A stretch of 8,519 bases of DNA, taken from the NCBI GenBank assembly GCA_018262875.1, contig JADFDL010000060.1:1-8519 (forward strand). The letters run 5' to 3'. Origin of the DNA: Rhodocyclaceae bacterium. Lineage in GTDB: Bacteria; Pseudomonadota; Gammaproteobacteria; Burkholderiales; Rhodocyclaceae. This document shows, one piece after another, positions 1 to 5,879 of the stretch. How positions within the stretch are numbered: the first letter of the stretch is position 1; every line of letters begins with the position of its first letter. Below the pieces are notes generated by a model. It searched no databases. It worked only from the letters and a program-made list of their open reading frames with translations, and was not told the origin of the DNA. A program made the position numbers and the translations under genes.

Positions 1-1
1 A

Positions 2-160
2 GAGCGCGTGTACCCCGACGGAGATGAAGCCGCGCAGATCCGCGAGCATCTGCTGCGCGTGCTGCGCCAGGCTGAGCTGGCCGGTATGTGTTGCTTCGTG
101 CAGCCGGCGCAGGGTGGGCATGCTGTGTCGGTGTTGCCGGCGCCGGTGGGTGCTGCATGA
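2..160 (+). CDS. C-terminal fragment of an unrecognised phage protein (5' end outside window)
   Basis: An open frame runs in from the window edge for 52 codons and stops at a TGA that overlaps the next gene's ATG (ATGA). The visible part starts with a charged, probably helical stretch (DEAAQIREHLLRVLRQAELAG) and ends in a Gly/Val/Pro-rich tail finishing in Gly-Ala-Ala. No diagnostic motif is present and the true start is missing, so no function is offered. Its membership of the operon is supported by the overlap and by sharing strand and codon style with everything downstream. Without upstream sequence I cannot exclude that it is the tail of a much larger protein. Confidence 0.6.
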   Translation, partial: ERVYPDGDEAAQIREHLLRVLRQAELAGMCCFVQPAQGGHAVSVLPAPVGAA

Positions 161-417
161 ACTACAGCCCTGGGCCCGGCACTGTCGCGTTCCGTGTGCT
201 GGCGCACCTGCAGACGCTGCCGCATGGCACCGAGGTGCTGACCGCGGCGCTGGCCGATGCGATACGCACCGATCACAAGAACATCGCGCCGTGCATGGAG
301 CAGTCGCTTGCTGCTGGCCTGGTGTTCCGGCGCCGGCGCGACTCGCATCGCACATCGCCGCTGTGGTGGTCACGCAGCATGAGCGCCCCCACCGTGGCGC
401 AGGGAGGGGAGGGGTGA
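157..417 (+). CDS. Small winged-helix-like phage protein, 86 aa
   Basis: The ATG overlaps the preceding stop and the gene ends in a GTGA overlap with the helicase gene. Residues about 9-72 have the order expected of a winged helix: a first helix (VAFRVLAHLQTLP), a second (EVLTAALADAI), a third recognition-type helix (KNIAPCMEQSLAAGL), then a basic beta-wing (VFRRRRDSHR...LWWS). This is the pattern of small DNA-binding or adaptor proteins often found in phage early operons. An in-frame upstream start at 88 exists but would overlap the previous gene heavily, and the translation before 157 is low-complexity Gly/Ala/Cys, so 157 is preferred. The fold is inferred by eye. It could be a transcription regulator or a partner of the helicase encoded next. 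Confidence 0.7.
   Translation: MNYSPGPGTVAFRVLAHLQTLPHGTEVLTAALADAIRTDHKNIAPCMEQSLAAGLVFRRRRDSHRTSPLWWSRSMSAPTVAQGGEG
401..407 (+). promoter_or_regulatory. Strong Shine-Dalgarno fixing the GTG start of the helicase gene
   Basis: AGGGAGG lies six bases upstream of the GTG at 414 and is the clearest ribosome-binding site in this part of the window. It decides the helicase start. The same frame is open back to an ATG at 24, but that extension overlaps two other genes and encodes Cys/Arg-rich shadow sequence. Confidence 0.7.
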
Positions 418-1802
418 GCGACTACGAACACTTCGTGCGGCGCAAGCTGTCAAGCGTGATGCCGACCGGCATCGCGTCCGGCTTCTCTGTCCCGCCCACC
501 CTGTTTCCGCATCAGTCTGCGCTGACTGCGTGGGCATTGCGTCGCGGGCGCGCGGCGATCTTCGCTGACACCGGCCTGGGCAAGTCGCGCATGCAGCTGG
601 CGTGGGCGGACGCCGTGCGCCGGCACACCAAGCGGCCGGTGCTGATCCTCGCGCCGCTGGCTGTTGCGGCACAGACGGAGCAAGAGGGCCGCGCCATCGG
701 CATCGAGGCGACACACTGCCGCGATGGCGCAGAGGTGCCCGGGTGCGGCATCGTCATCACGAACTATGACCGGCTGCATCGCTTCGACCCAGAAGCGTTC
801 GGTGCAGTGGTGCTTGACGAGTCGAGCTGCATCAAGCACCACGACGCCAAGACGCTGCAGACGTTGCTCGACGCATTCAAGGACACGCCGTTCAAGCTCT
901 GCACCACCGCCACGCCTGCGCCGAACGACTGGACAGAACTGGGCACGCATGCGCAGTTTCTCGGCATCTGCACGCGGCAGGAGATGCTGGCCGAGTTCTT
1001 CACGCATGACGGCGGCGACACGTCAGTGTGGCGCCTGAAGGGCCACGCGCGGCAGTTGTTCTGGCGGTGGGTCTGCCAGTGGGGCGCGCTTGTGCGCCGG
1101 CCGTCCGATCTCGGCTTCGATGACTCGGCATACGCGCTGCCGCCGCTGCACCTACACGAGCACACGGTCAAGACGCAGATGCCGTCGAACGGCATGCTGT
1201 TCGCGATGGAAGCGCAGACTCTGAGCGAGCGCCGCGAGGCGCGCCGGCTGTCGATCGATGACCGGGTAGCGGAGTGCGCTGCCATCGCCAACGCCGACAA
1301 GCAGCCGTGGGTGGTCTGGTGCGACCTGAACGCGGAAGGCGATGCTCTGGCTAAGGCCATCGACGGCGCTGTGCAGATCGCAGGCGCCGATTCTGTCGAG
1401 GTGAAGGAGCAGCGTCTTCAGGACTTTGCGGACGGCAAGTTCAGGGTGCTCGTCACCAAAGCCTCGATATGCGGGTTCGGCCTCAATTGGCAGCACGCCG
1501 CACGCATGGCCTTCGTCGGCGTCACTGACAGCTTCGAGTCGTACTACCAAGCTGTGCGCCGCTGCTGGCGCTTCGGCCAGAAGCGTGACGTGCATGTGCA
1601 CGTCTTCGCCAGTTCAGCGGAGGGCGCGGTCGTCGCGAATCTGAAGCGCAAGGAGCGCGACGCCAAGGAGATGGCCGAAAGCCTGAGTGCCGAGACGCAC
1701 GACGCCGTGATGGCCGAAGTCGTCGGATCGACGCGCCACACCAACGCACACGACGCCGCGCAGCGCGTCGCAATTCCTGACTTCCTGATGAGGGCCGCAT
1801 GA
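414..1802 (+). CDS. SNF2/DEAD-type (superfamily 2) phage helicase, 462 aa
   Basis: This is an ATP-dependent DNA translocase or helicase acting on phage DNA in the cytoplasm. The motifs appear in order. H33-Q34 sits ahead of Walker A (ADTGLGKS, residues 51-58). A motif Ia-like VLILAPLAV follows. The Walker B/DExx box is LDESS (D135-E136) and motif III is TTATPAP (164-170). The C-terminal RecA lobe ends in a motif VI, QAVRRCWRFGQ (379-389), of the SNF2 form QAxxRxxRxGQ. At 462 residues it is a minimal two-lobe core without the extra domains of chromatin-type SNF2 proteins, which is usual for phage members. The GTG start overlaps the previous stop and has a strong ribosome-binding site. The gene ends in an ATGA overlap with the methyltransferase gene. 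A role in replication-fork handling or recombination is inferred from the neighbourhood; the exact substrate cannot be read from sequence. Confidence 0.9.
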   Translation: MSDYEHFVRRKLSSVMPTGIASGFSVPPTLFPHQSALTAWALRRGRAAIFADTGLGKSRMQLAWADAVRRHTKRPVLILAPLAVAAQTEQEGRAIGIEATHCRDGAEVPGCGIVITNYDRLHRFDPEAFGAVVLDESSCIKHHDAKTLQTLLDAFKDTPFKLCTTATPAPNDWTELGTHAQFLGICTRQEMLAEFFTHDGGDTSVWRLKGHARQLFWRWVCQWGALVRRPSDLGFDDSAYALPPLHLHEHTVKTQMPSNGMLFAMEAQTLSERREARRLSIDDRVAECAAIANADKQPWVVWCDLNAEGDALAKAIDGAVQIAGADSVEVKEQRLQDFADGKFRVLVTKASICGFGLNWQHAARMAFVGVTDSFESYYQAVRRCWRFGQKRDVHVHVFASSAEGAVVANLKRKERDAKEMAESLSAETHDAVMAEVVGSTRHTNAHDAAQRVAIPDFLMRAA

Positions 1803-2668
1803 ACTGCATTGATCAAGTCGTCACCGATCGCTACACAGCCATCCACGGCGACTGCGTGGAGGCGCTGAGCGGTTTGCCCGATGCCTGCATTGGCTACAGC
1901 ATCTTCAGCCCGCCTTTCGCCAGCCTCTACACCTACAGCAATAGCCCGCGCGACATGGGCAACGTGCGCGACGATGCCGAATTCTTCGCGCACTTCGATT
2001 TCCTGATCGCGCAACTGCGGCGCGTCATGAAGCCAGGCCGGAACATCAGCTTCCACTGCATGGACATGCCCAGCAGCAAGGAACGCGATGGCGTCATCGG
2101 TCTGAAGGACTTCCCCGGCAACCTGCTGCGCGCATTCGAGCGGCACGGCTTCATCTTCCACTCGCGCGTGACGATCTGGAAAGACCCGGTGACGGCGATG
2201 CAGCGCACCAAGGCGCTCGGGCTGCTGCACAAGAGCGTGCGCGAGAACTCGGCCATGTGCCGGCAGGGGATCGCCGACTACCTCATCACCGTGCGCTCGC
2301 CCGGAGAGTGCGAGCGCGTCACCCACGGCCCGGAATACCCGGTGGAACTGTGGCAGAAGGTCGCCAGCCCGGTGTGGATGGATATCAACCCGTCCGACAC
2401 GCTGCAATACATGAGCGCGCGCGAGCATGACGACGAGCGCCACATTGCGCCTCTGCAACTTGAGGTGATCCGCCGCGGCGTGATGCTGTGGACGAATCCT
2501 GACGACATCGTTCTGTCGCCATTCATGGGCATCGGCAGCGAGGGATATGTGTCGCTTGAGATGGGCCGGCGCTTCGTCGGGGTTGAGTTGAAGGCCAGCT
2601 ACTACAGGCAGGCAGTCGCCAATCTGGCTGCGGCCACGGCAAAGACTGAAGACCTGTTCGCAGCATGA
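1799..2668 (+). CDS. Beta-class site-specific DNA methyltransferase (amino-MTase), 289 aa
   Basis: It transfers a methyl group from S-adenosylmethionine to an exocyclic amino group in DNA (N6-adenine or N4-cytosine). Catalytic motif IV (SPPF, residues 37-40, after HGDCVEALSGLPD) comes first. The SAM-binding motif I comes near the C-terminus (SPFMGIGSEG, 240-249), followed by GRRFVGVELKASYYRQA. The order IV then I defines the beta class. Serine in place of the Asp of DPPY leans towards the N4-cytosine or SPPY-type group, but this does not settle the base. The middle (about 120-230) would carry target recognition. The gene is coupled to the helicase by ATGA and no cognate restriction enzyme with a recognisable motif is adjacent, so an orphan phage enzyme for protection or replication timing is likely. 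The protein ends in Phe-Ala-Ala. Confidence 0.9.
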   Translation: MNCIDQVVTDRYTAIHGDCVEALSGLPDACIGYSIFSPPFASLYTYSNSPRDMGNVRDDAEFFAHFDFLIAQLRRVMKPGRNISFHCMDMPSSKERDGVIGLKDFPGNLLRAFERHGFIFHSRVTIWKDPVTAMQRTKALGLLHKSVRENSAMCRQGIADYLITVRSPGECERVTHGPEYPVELWQKVASPVWMDINPSDTLQYMSAREHDDERHIAPLQLEVIRRGVMLWTNPDDIVLSPFMGIGSEGYVSLEMGRRFVGVELKASYYRQAVANLAAATAKTEDLFAA

Positions 2669-2841
2669 CCCTCCCCGCCGACGTAGCGCGCTGCCCAGGC
2701 TATCAGGCCGACGGCGAATGGCGCGAGGGCTGCGATGACTGCCTGCGCAGGACTGCGGCGCCAGTCGATCACCAGCGCGTCGTGCACATGGCGCCGCCGC
2801 TGATCGTGGCCTTCGAGTGCGAGTACCGGATTGCGCCATGA
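2665..2841 (+). CDS. Small Cys4 phage protein, possible zinc-binding, 58 aa
   Basis: The gene is short but bounded by ATGA overlaps on both sides, and a frame that fits so exactly between two genes is unlikely by chance. The protein has cysteines at 10, 23, 26 and 52 in the pattern RCPG...GCDDCLRR...FECEY, which suggests one zinc site. The rest is mixed charged and hydrophobic with no membrane segment (HMAPPLIVAFE probably forms a strand). Proteins of this general look occur in early operons of proteobacterial phages, but I cannot name a function. It could be a nucleic-acid-binding accessory to the methyltransferase upstream or the nuclease-fold protein downstream; that is speculation from position. 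Confidence 0.72.
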   Translation: MTLPADVARCPGYQADGEWREGCDDCLRRTAAPVDHQRVVHMAPPLIVAFECEYRIAP

Positions 2842-3014
2842 GCGACCCCAAGCCCCTTGCCACCCTGCAAGCCGCAGCAGCCCTGCGCGGCATCGTGGTG
2901 GAACCGCTTCCCGGCGGTGGCGCCTACATGGTCGCACAGGGCGTCTATTCGCGCGAGTGCGAGGACTTCGAGGCGCTGGCTGCGTTGATGGAGAGGATGG
3001 GGGTGACGGATTGA
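2838..3014 (+). CDS. Hypothetical small phage protein, 58 aa
   Basis: The ATG at 2838 overlaps the previous stop, and the stop at 3012-3014 overlaps a TTG start. The predicted layout is an N-terminal helix (ATLQAAAALRG), a beta-hairpin (IVVEPLPGGGAYMVAQGVYS) and a C-terminal helix (DFEALAALMERMG). There is no zinc cluster, membrane segment or catalytic motif. An in-frame GTG at 2817 would add seven residues, but the ATGA junction is the rule in this operon. The last codons carry a purine-rich stretch (GAGAGGATGGGGG) that can serve as the ribosome-binding site of the next gene. Function is unknown. Confidence 0.7.
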   Translation: MSDPKPLATLQAAAALRGIVVEPLPGGGAYMVAQGVYSRECEDFEALAALMERMGVTD

Positions 3015-3577
3015 GCGCCACGAAGTGGACCGAGGGTGTCATTGCGCGCGCCGTTGCCCAGCAGACGCTGGCGAAGAAGTGCATCGTGCTGGTCGATCGC
3101 TGCAACTGGACGGGCCACGAGTGCGACGTTCTGGCGGTCACGACGGACCTGCGCATCATCGATGTCGAGGTCAAGATCAGCCGCGCCGACTTCAAGGCCG
3201 ACGCCTGCAAGGACAAGTGGTGGCATTGGCCAGGCTTGGCCTGGAATCAGCCCAAGCCGGCGCCGGTACACCGCGACTGGCCGCCAAAGGTGTGGAAACA
3301 CTACGTCGCCATGCCTGCCGAGCTGTGGAACGACGCGCTTCTGGAGTTCATGCCGTCGCCGGCCAGCGGCCTGCTGCTGGCGCGCGAGCACCGCGGCCGA
3401 GTCGAGCTGAACTGCCATCGCCGCGCCACGCCGAACCGCGACGCCGGCCGCGTCACGCCAGCCCAGGCCATCGACATCGCCAGGCTGGCGAACCTACGCA
3501 TGTGGGACGCCTATGCGGCAGCCGAGCGGCGCCAGGCCAACGCCGTGAAGATCAACGCACTGCGCGAGGCCGCATGA
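3011..3577 (+). CDS. MmcB-like PD-(D/E)xK nuclease-fold protein, 188 aa
   Basis: Residues about 8-61 carry the PD-(D/E)xK core: a helix with E8, then ECDVLAVT with D39, then the strand IIDVEVKIS with E53 and K55, and the downstream SRADFKAD. This VEVK(I/V)SRADFxxD block is what I associate with the MmcB family of putative DNA-repair endonucleases. Metal-dependent DNA cleavage or structure-specific binding is expected. The C-terminal half has Trp-rich and basic stretches (KDKWWHWPGLAW; REHRGRVELNCHRR) and a last helix rich in Arg and Ala. The TTG start at 3011 is chosen because it forms TTGA with the previous stop and follows a purine-rich site; the next ATG would lose the whole catalytic core. 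Neighbouring helicase and RusA genes fit a recombination or repair role. It could also be a catalytically weak scaffold. Confidence 0.75.
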   Translation: MSATKWTEGVIARAVAQQTLAKKCIVLVDRCNWTGHECDVLAVTTDLRIIDVEVKISRADFKADACKDKWWHWPGLAWNQPKPAPVHRDWPPKVWKHYVAMPAELWNDALLEFMPSPASGLLLAREHRGRVELNCHRRATPNRDAGRVTPAQAIDIARLANLRMWDAYAAAERRQANAVKINALREAA

Positions 3578-3771
3578 CCGACGCGCCAGCCATCGACAAG
3601 CGCCTGGCGATGGTGCAGGCCGCAGAGCCGACGCTTCTCGATCCATGCACCTGCTTGCGCGACGGCAAGCACTGCCGCGTGTGCCGGCTGTGGGACAAGC
3701 ACATCGCATGGTTCGAGGCGCGGCCCGAGCCCAACGGAGACACCGAACAATGCCGCGCGCGCGCAACCTGA
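3574..3771 (+). CDS. Small Cys-cluster phage protein, 65 aa
   Basis: The gene starts in an ATGA overlap with the nuclease-fold gene and ends 22 bases inside the initiator gene, the only long overlap in the operon. The N-terminal half is an acidic/basic helix (IDKRLAMVQAAEPTLL). Next comes a tight cysteine cluster, CTC then CRVC (C25, C27, C34, C37, with H33), which could form a small zinc knuckle. After it comes an aromatic helix (RLWDKHIAWFEARPE). There is no catalytic motif. Its position just before the replication initiator suggests a replication accessory role, but nothing in the sequence proves it. Confidence 0.7.
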   Translation: MTDAPAIDKRLAMVQAAEPTLLDPCTCLRDGKHCRVCRLWDKHIAWFEARPEPNGDTEQCRARAT

Positions 3772-4514
3772 AGCCCGGGTTCTTCTCGAACGAAGACCTG
3801 GCCGAGTGCACCCCTTGGGCGAGGCTGTGCTTCGCTGGCCTGTGGACGCTGGCCGATCGAGAGGGGCGCCTTGAGGACCGGCCGAAGCGCATCAAGGGCG
3901 AGCTTTTCCGCTTCGATACCGTGGATGTCGAGCCCCTTCTTGGCGAGCTTGAGCGCTTCGGATTCGTGGTGCGCTACCAGATTGACGGCGAACGGTTCAT
4001 CCAAGTTTCCAAGTTTTTGGAGCACCAGACGCCGCACTATTCCGAGAAACCGAGCGTCATCAAGCCGGCTCCACTCCAAGAATCAGACGGTCATGATGAC
4101 CCACCCAAAACCAAGAACACTCCAAGAGTCGAACCGCCATTAAGAGGGGGTCGCAACCCCCTGAATCCTGATTCTCTGAATCCTGAATCCGGAGAAAAGA
4201 CAGCGCGCAAGCGCGCCCACCCCGCGTTGGCAGGTGCCGATGTCCTGGTGGCTGCGGGCTTCGACGCCCAGACCGCGGCCGACTTCATCGCACACAAGGC
4301 CGGGGTCAAGGCGCCGCTCACCGAGCGAGCGTGGGCCGACCACTGCCGAGAGGCGGCCAAGGCCGGATGGTCCCCGCTGCAGGCGGCCGAGAAGGTGATG
4401 GCCAAGGGCTGGAAGGGCTTCGAGGCGAAGTACGTTGCCGGCGAGTCTCCAGCCGCGTCACGCCGGCCCGACAGCGGCGGCGTGACCGACCTGTTCCGCC
4501 GAGGCGCCGCATGA
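3750..4514 (+). CDS. Lambda-O-like phage replication initiator / replisome organiser, 254 aa
   Basis: The N-terminal domain (about 5-100) begins NLKPGFFSNEDLAEC and runs through ARLCFAGLWTLADREGRLEDRP, GELFRF, LLGELERFGFVVRY and FIQVSKFLEHQTPH. I recognise this as the winged-helix origin-binding domain typical of phage replication proteins. A polar linker rich in Pro, Lys and Asn (about 105-155) follows. A helical C-terminal domain ends AGWSPLQAAEKVMAKGWKGFEAKYV, which loosely resembles the ssDNA/helicase-contact ends of DnaT-like proteins. Such proteins bind the origin and recruit the replicative helicase. GGAG at 3736-3739 precedes the ATG by ten bases and fixes the start. The linker codons hold a perfect hairpin and heptamer repeats, as lambda O carries its origin inside the gene. 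It ends in Gly-Ala-Ala and ATGA. Confidence 0.8.
   Translation: MPRARNLKPGFFSNEDLAECTPWARLCFAGLWTLADREGRLEDRPKRIKGELFRFDTVDVEPLLGELERFGFVVRYQIDGERFIQVSKFLEHQTPHYSEKPSVIKPAPLQESDGHDDPPKTKNTPRVEPPLRGGRNPLNPDSLNPESGEKTARKRAHPALAGADVLVAAGFDAQTAADFIAHKAGVKAPLTERAWADHCREAAKAGWSPLQAAEKVMAKGWKGFEAKYVAGESPAASRRPDSGGVTDLFRRGAA
4145..4162 (+). repeat. Perfect 7-bp inverted repeat (hairpin) inside the initiator gene
   Basis: AGGGGGT (4145-4151) and ACCCCCT (4156-4162) are exact reverse complements separated by CGCA. The hairpin lies in the low-constraint linker codons of the initiator and abuts the heptamer repeats that follow. There is no T-tract, so a rho-independent terminator is unlikely. A structural element of a replication origin, such as a primase or initiator recognition hairpin, is the favoured reading. 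Confidence 0.65.
4161..4189 (+). repeat. Cluster of four heptamer direct repeats (iteron-like), candidate replication origin
   Basis: CTGAATC begins at 4161, 4176 and 4183, and the variant CTGATTC begins at 4168, giving spacings of 7, 8 and 7. Equivalently, an 11-mer CTGAATCCTGA repeats at 4161 and 4176 with a 15-base period. One reverse-complement copy (GAATCAG) lies upstream at 4080-4086. The stretch about 4070-4200 is visibly richer in A and T than the rest of the window. Known from lambda: initiator-binding iterons sit inside the O gene beside an AT-rich segment. That these repeats are an origin is inference. They also encode a short peptide repeat, LNP(D/E)S twice (residues 138-147). Confidence 0.5.
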
Positions 4515-4864
4515 AGGGCCTGCGCGTCATAGCTGCGCTGCGGGCCCGTGGTGCACGCCCCGTCGCGGCCTACGTCGACCTGCGCAGCGCGGCGACCGGC
4601 ATGGACGGCACGATCGGCCATCTCGGCGGGGTCTACGTCGAGATCCCGGCATCGGTCGGCATCGCCGACGTGGATTGGCGCGTCTTCCACGGCCTGACCG
4701 TGGTGCTCGACGACAGCGACGGCAACAGGGTCCGTCTGCATCAGTCTGCCCGGCAGATCGCGGCCGTCAAACCGGAGCGGCTGACGGTGAACGTGCCGGC
4801 CGGCGATTCGTGGGTTGTGCAGCGCTGCGTGCGCGGCAGTTGGCTGAAGGCGTTGACGCTATGA
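4511..4864 (+). CDS. Hypothetical protein between initiator and helicase, 117 aa
   Basis: ATGA overlaps at both ends tie it to the initiator and the helicase. The N-terminus is a basic helix (KGLRVIAALRARGARP). The rest looks mainly beta: VAAYVDLRSA, GGVYVEIPA, LTVVLDDSDGNRVRL, RLTVNVPAGD and WVVQRCVRG are alternating strands with turns, suggesting a small barrel or sandwich. It has one Cys and no catalytic or membrane motif. Position between initiator and replicative helicase is where some phages encode a helicase loader (lambda P) or an ssDNA-binding protein, but this protein lacks the ATP-binding motifs of DnaC-type loaders. I do not recognise the family. Confidence 0.72.
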   Translation: MKGLRVIAALRARGARPVAAYVDLRSAATGMDGTIGHLGGVYVEIPASVGIADVDWRVFHGLTVVLDDSDGNRVRLHQSARQIAAVKPERLTVNVPAGDSWVVQRCVRGSWLKALTL

Positions 4865-5790
4865 CCATGGTTCTTCCCGAGGACGAGATCGACTTCGACG
4901 CCTACATGGCGGACACCGATGTGCAGCACAAGGTGCGCCCAGCTGGCCACTGGGAGGCCGACCTGGTCGACGAGTTCGCGCCACCCGACGGCAACGCAGT
5001 GCAGCACCCGCGCCTGCCTTGGTCGCGGCTGGACAACCGCATTGCGCTGCGGCCTGGCGAGGTGTCGCTGTGGTTCGGCTTCAACGGCCACGGCAAGAGT
5101 CTGCTGCTCGGCCAGTCCATGCTCGGCGTCTGCGCGCAGGGCCAGCGAGTGTGCATCGCGTCGTTCGAGATGCGGCCACGCAAGACGCTGGCACGCATGC
5201 TGCGGCAGTTCACCGACAGCGACCAGCCGAGGCCGTCGCAGATCCGCGAGTTCGTCGGCTGGGCGCATGGCAAGCTGTGGCTGTACGACCAGACCAGCAC
5301 GGTCGAGCCGGAGAAGGTCTATGCCGTCATCCGGTACTGCGTCGACCAGCTGAAGGTGCAGCACTTCGTGGTGGACAACCTGACGAAGTGCGTGGCGGCC
5401 GACGACGACTACGCCGGTCAGAAGGCCGTGGTCGACAAGCTGACGGCGCTGGCCCAGGGCCTCGGGATACACATCCACCTGGTGCACCACGCCCGCAAGG
5501 ATCGCGACGAAACCCGGCCGCCTCGAAAGATGGACGCACTCGGCGCCAGCGCCATCACCAACCTGGTGGACAACGTGTTCATCGTCTGGCGCAACAAGGC
5601 GAAGTACGAGGCCGACGAGCCGAAGCTGAACGAGCCCGACGCGGTGCTGATCTGCGACAAGCAGCGCCATGGCACCGGCTGGGAGGGTGTGCAGAACCTC
5701 GGCTACCACCACCGCTCGATGCAGTACCTGCAGTCCGGCAGCGCCTCGCTGAACATGGCCGTGTGGCCGCACGACGGGAGCGGGTCGTGA
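4861..5790 (+). CDS. DnaB-type replicative helicase, RecA-fold core only, 309 aa
   Basis: This hexameric-type helicase would unwind DNA at the phage fork. After an acidic N-terminus (1-50), the core shows LRPGEVSLWFG leading into Walker A GFNGHGKS (73-80), the catalytic-glutamate motif SFEM (101-104) and Walker B HFVVDN (168-173). HHARK (209-213) follows at the arginine/histidine sensor position, then GASAITNLVDNVFIVWRNK, all typical of the DnaB/gp4/Twinkle RecA core. It is much shorter than full DnaB (about 450-470 residues) and lacks the N-terminal primase-interacting domain. It would therefore need another protein for loading or primer synthesis, plausibly the initiator two genes upstream. 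The ATG at 4861 overlaps the preceding stop; an ATG two codons on is an equally possible start. The end overlaps a GTG. Confidence 0.88.
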   Translation: MTMVLPEDEIDFDAYMADTDVQHKVRPAGHWEADLVDEFAPPDGNAVQHPRLPWSRLDNRIALRPGEVSLWFGFNGHGKSLLLGQSMLGVCAQGQRVCIASFEMRPRKTLARMLRQFTDSDQPRPSQIREFVGWAHGKLWLYDQTSTVEPEKVYAVIRYCVDQLKVQHFVVDNLTKCVAADDDYAGQKAVVDKLTALAQGLGIHIHLVHHARKDRDETRPPRKMDALGASAITNLVDNVFIVWRNKAKYEADEPKLNEPDAVLICDKQRHGTGWEGVQNLGYHHRSMQYLQSGSASLNMAVWPHDGSGS

Positions 5791-5879
5791 AGGCAACCAC
5801 TCGGCAGCCCGAGGCAAACGTTCCCAGCGCAGGCGCGCATTTGCCGGCCGAGGATAACCAGGGGGTAAGCGCACCATGA
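5787..5879 (+). CDS. Possible 30-aa coupled peptide
   Basis: A GTG at 5787 overlaps the helicase stop (GTGA), and its frame runs 30 codons to a TGA that overlaps the next ATG (ATGA). Such exact tiling at both ends is the operon's signature and is the main argument for translation. The peptide is hydrophilic and rich in Ala, Pro and Gln, with no motif. A reinitiation device carrying ribosomes across the 85-base gap to the next gene is as likely as a functional product. The next gene also has its own GGGGGT site at 5861-5866, so this reading frame may be incidental. Confidence 0.35.
   Translation: MKATTRQPEANVPSAGAHLPAEDNQGVSAP

Noticed and set aside
24..413. N-terminal extension of the helicase from ATG 24
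   Set aside because: The extension is Cys/Arg-rich, overlaps two other coupled genes, and a strong ribosome-binding site lies just before GTG 414.
1544..2893. Long open frame on the - strand (449 codons)
   Set aside because: It is opposite the helicase end and the methyltransferase gene, with no recognisable motif or ribosome-binding site; a codon-bias shadow.
4203..4216. GCGCGC-AA-GCGCGC inverted repeat near the heptamer array
   Set aside because: A two-base loop cannot close a normal hairpin, and such GC alternation is common in this DNA; not counted as part of the origin.
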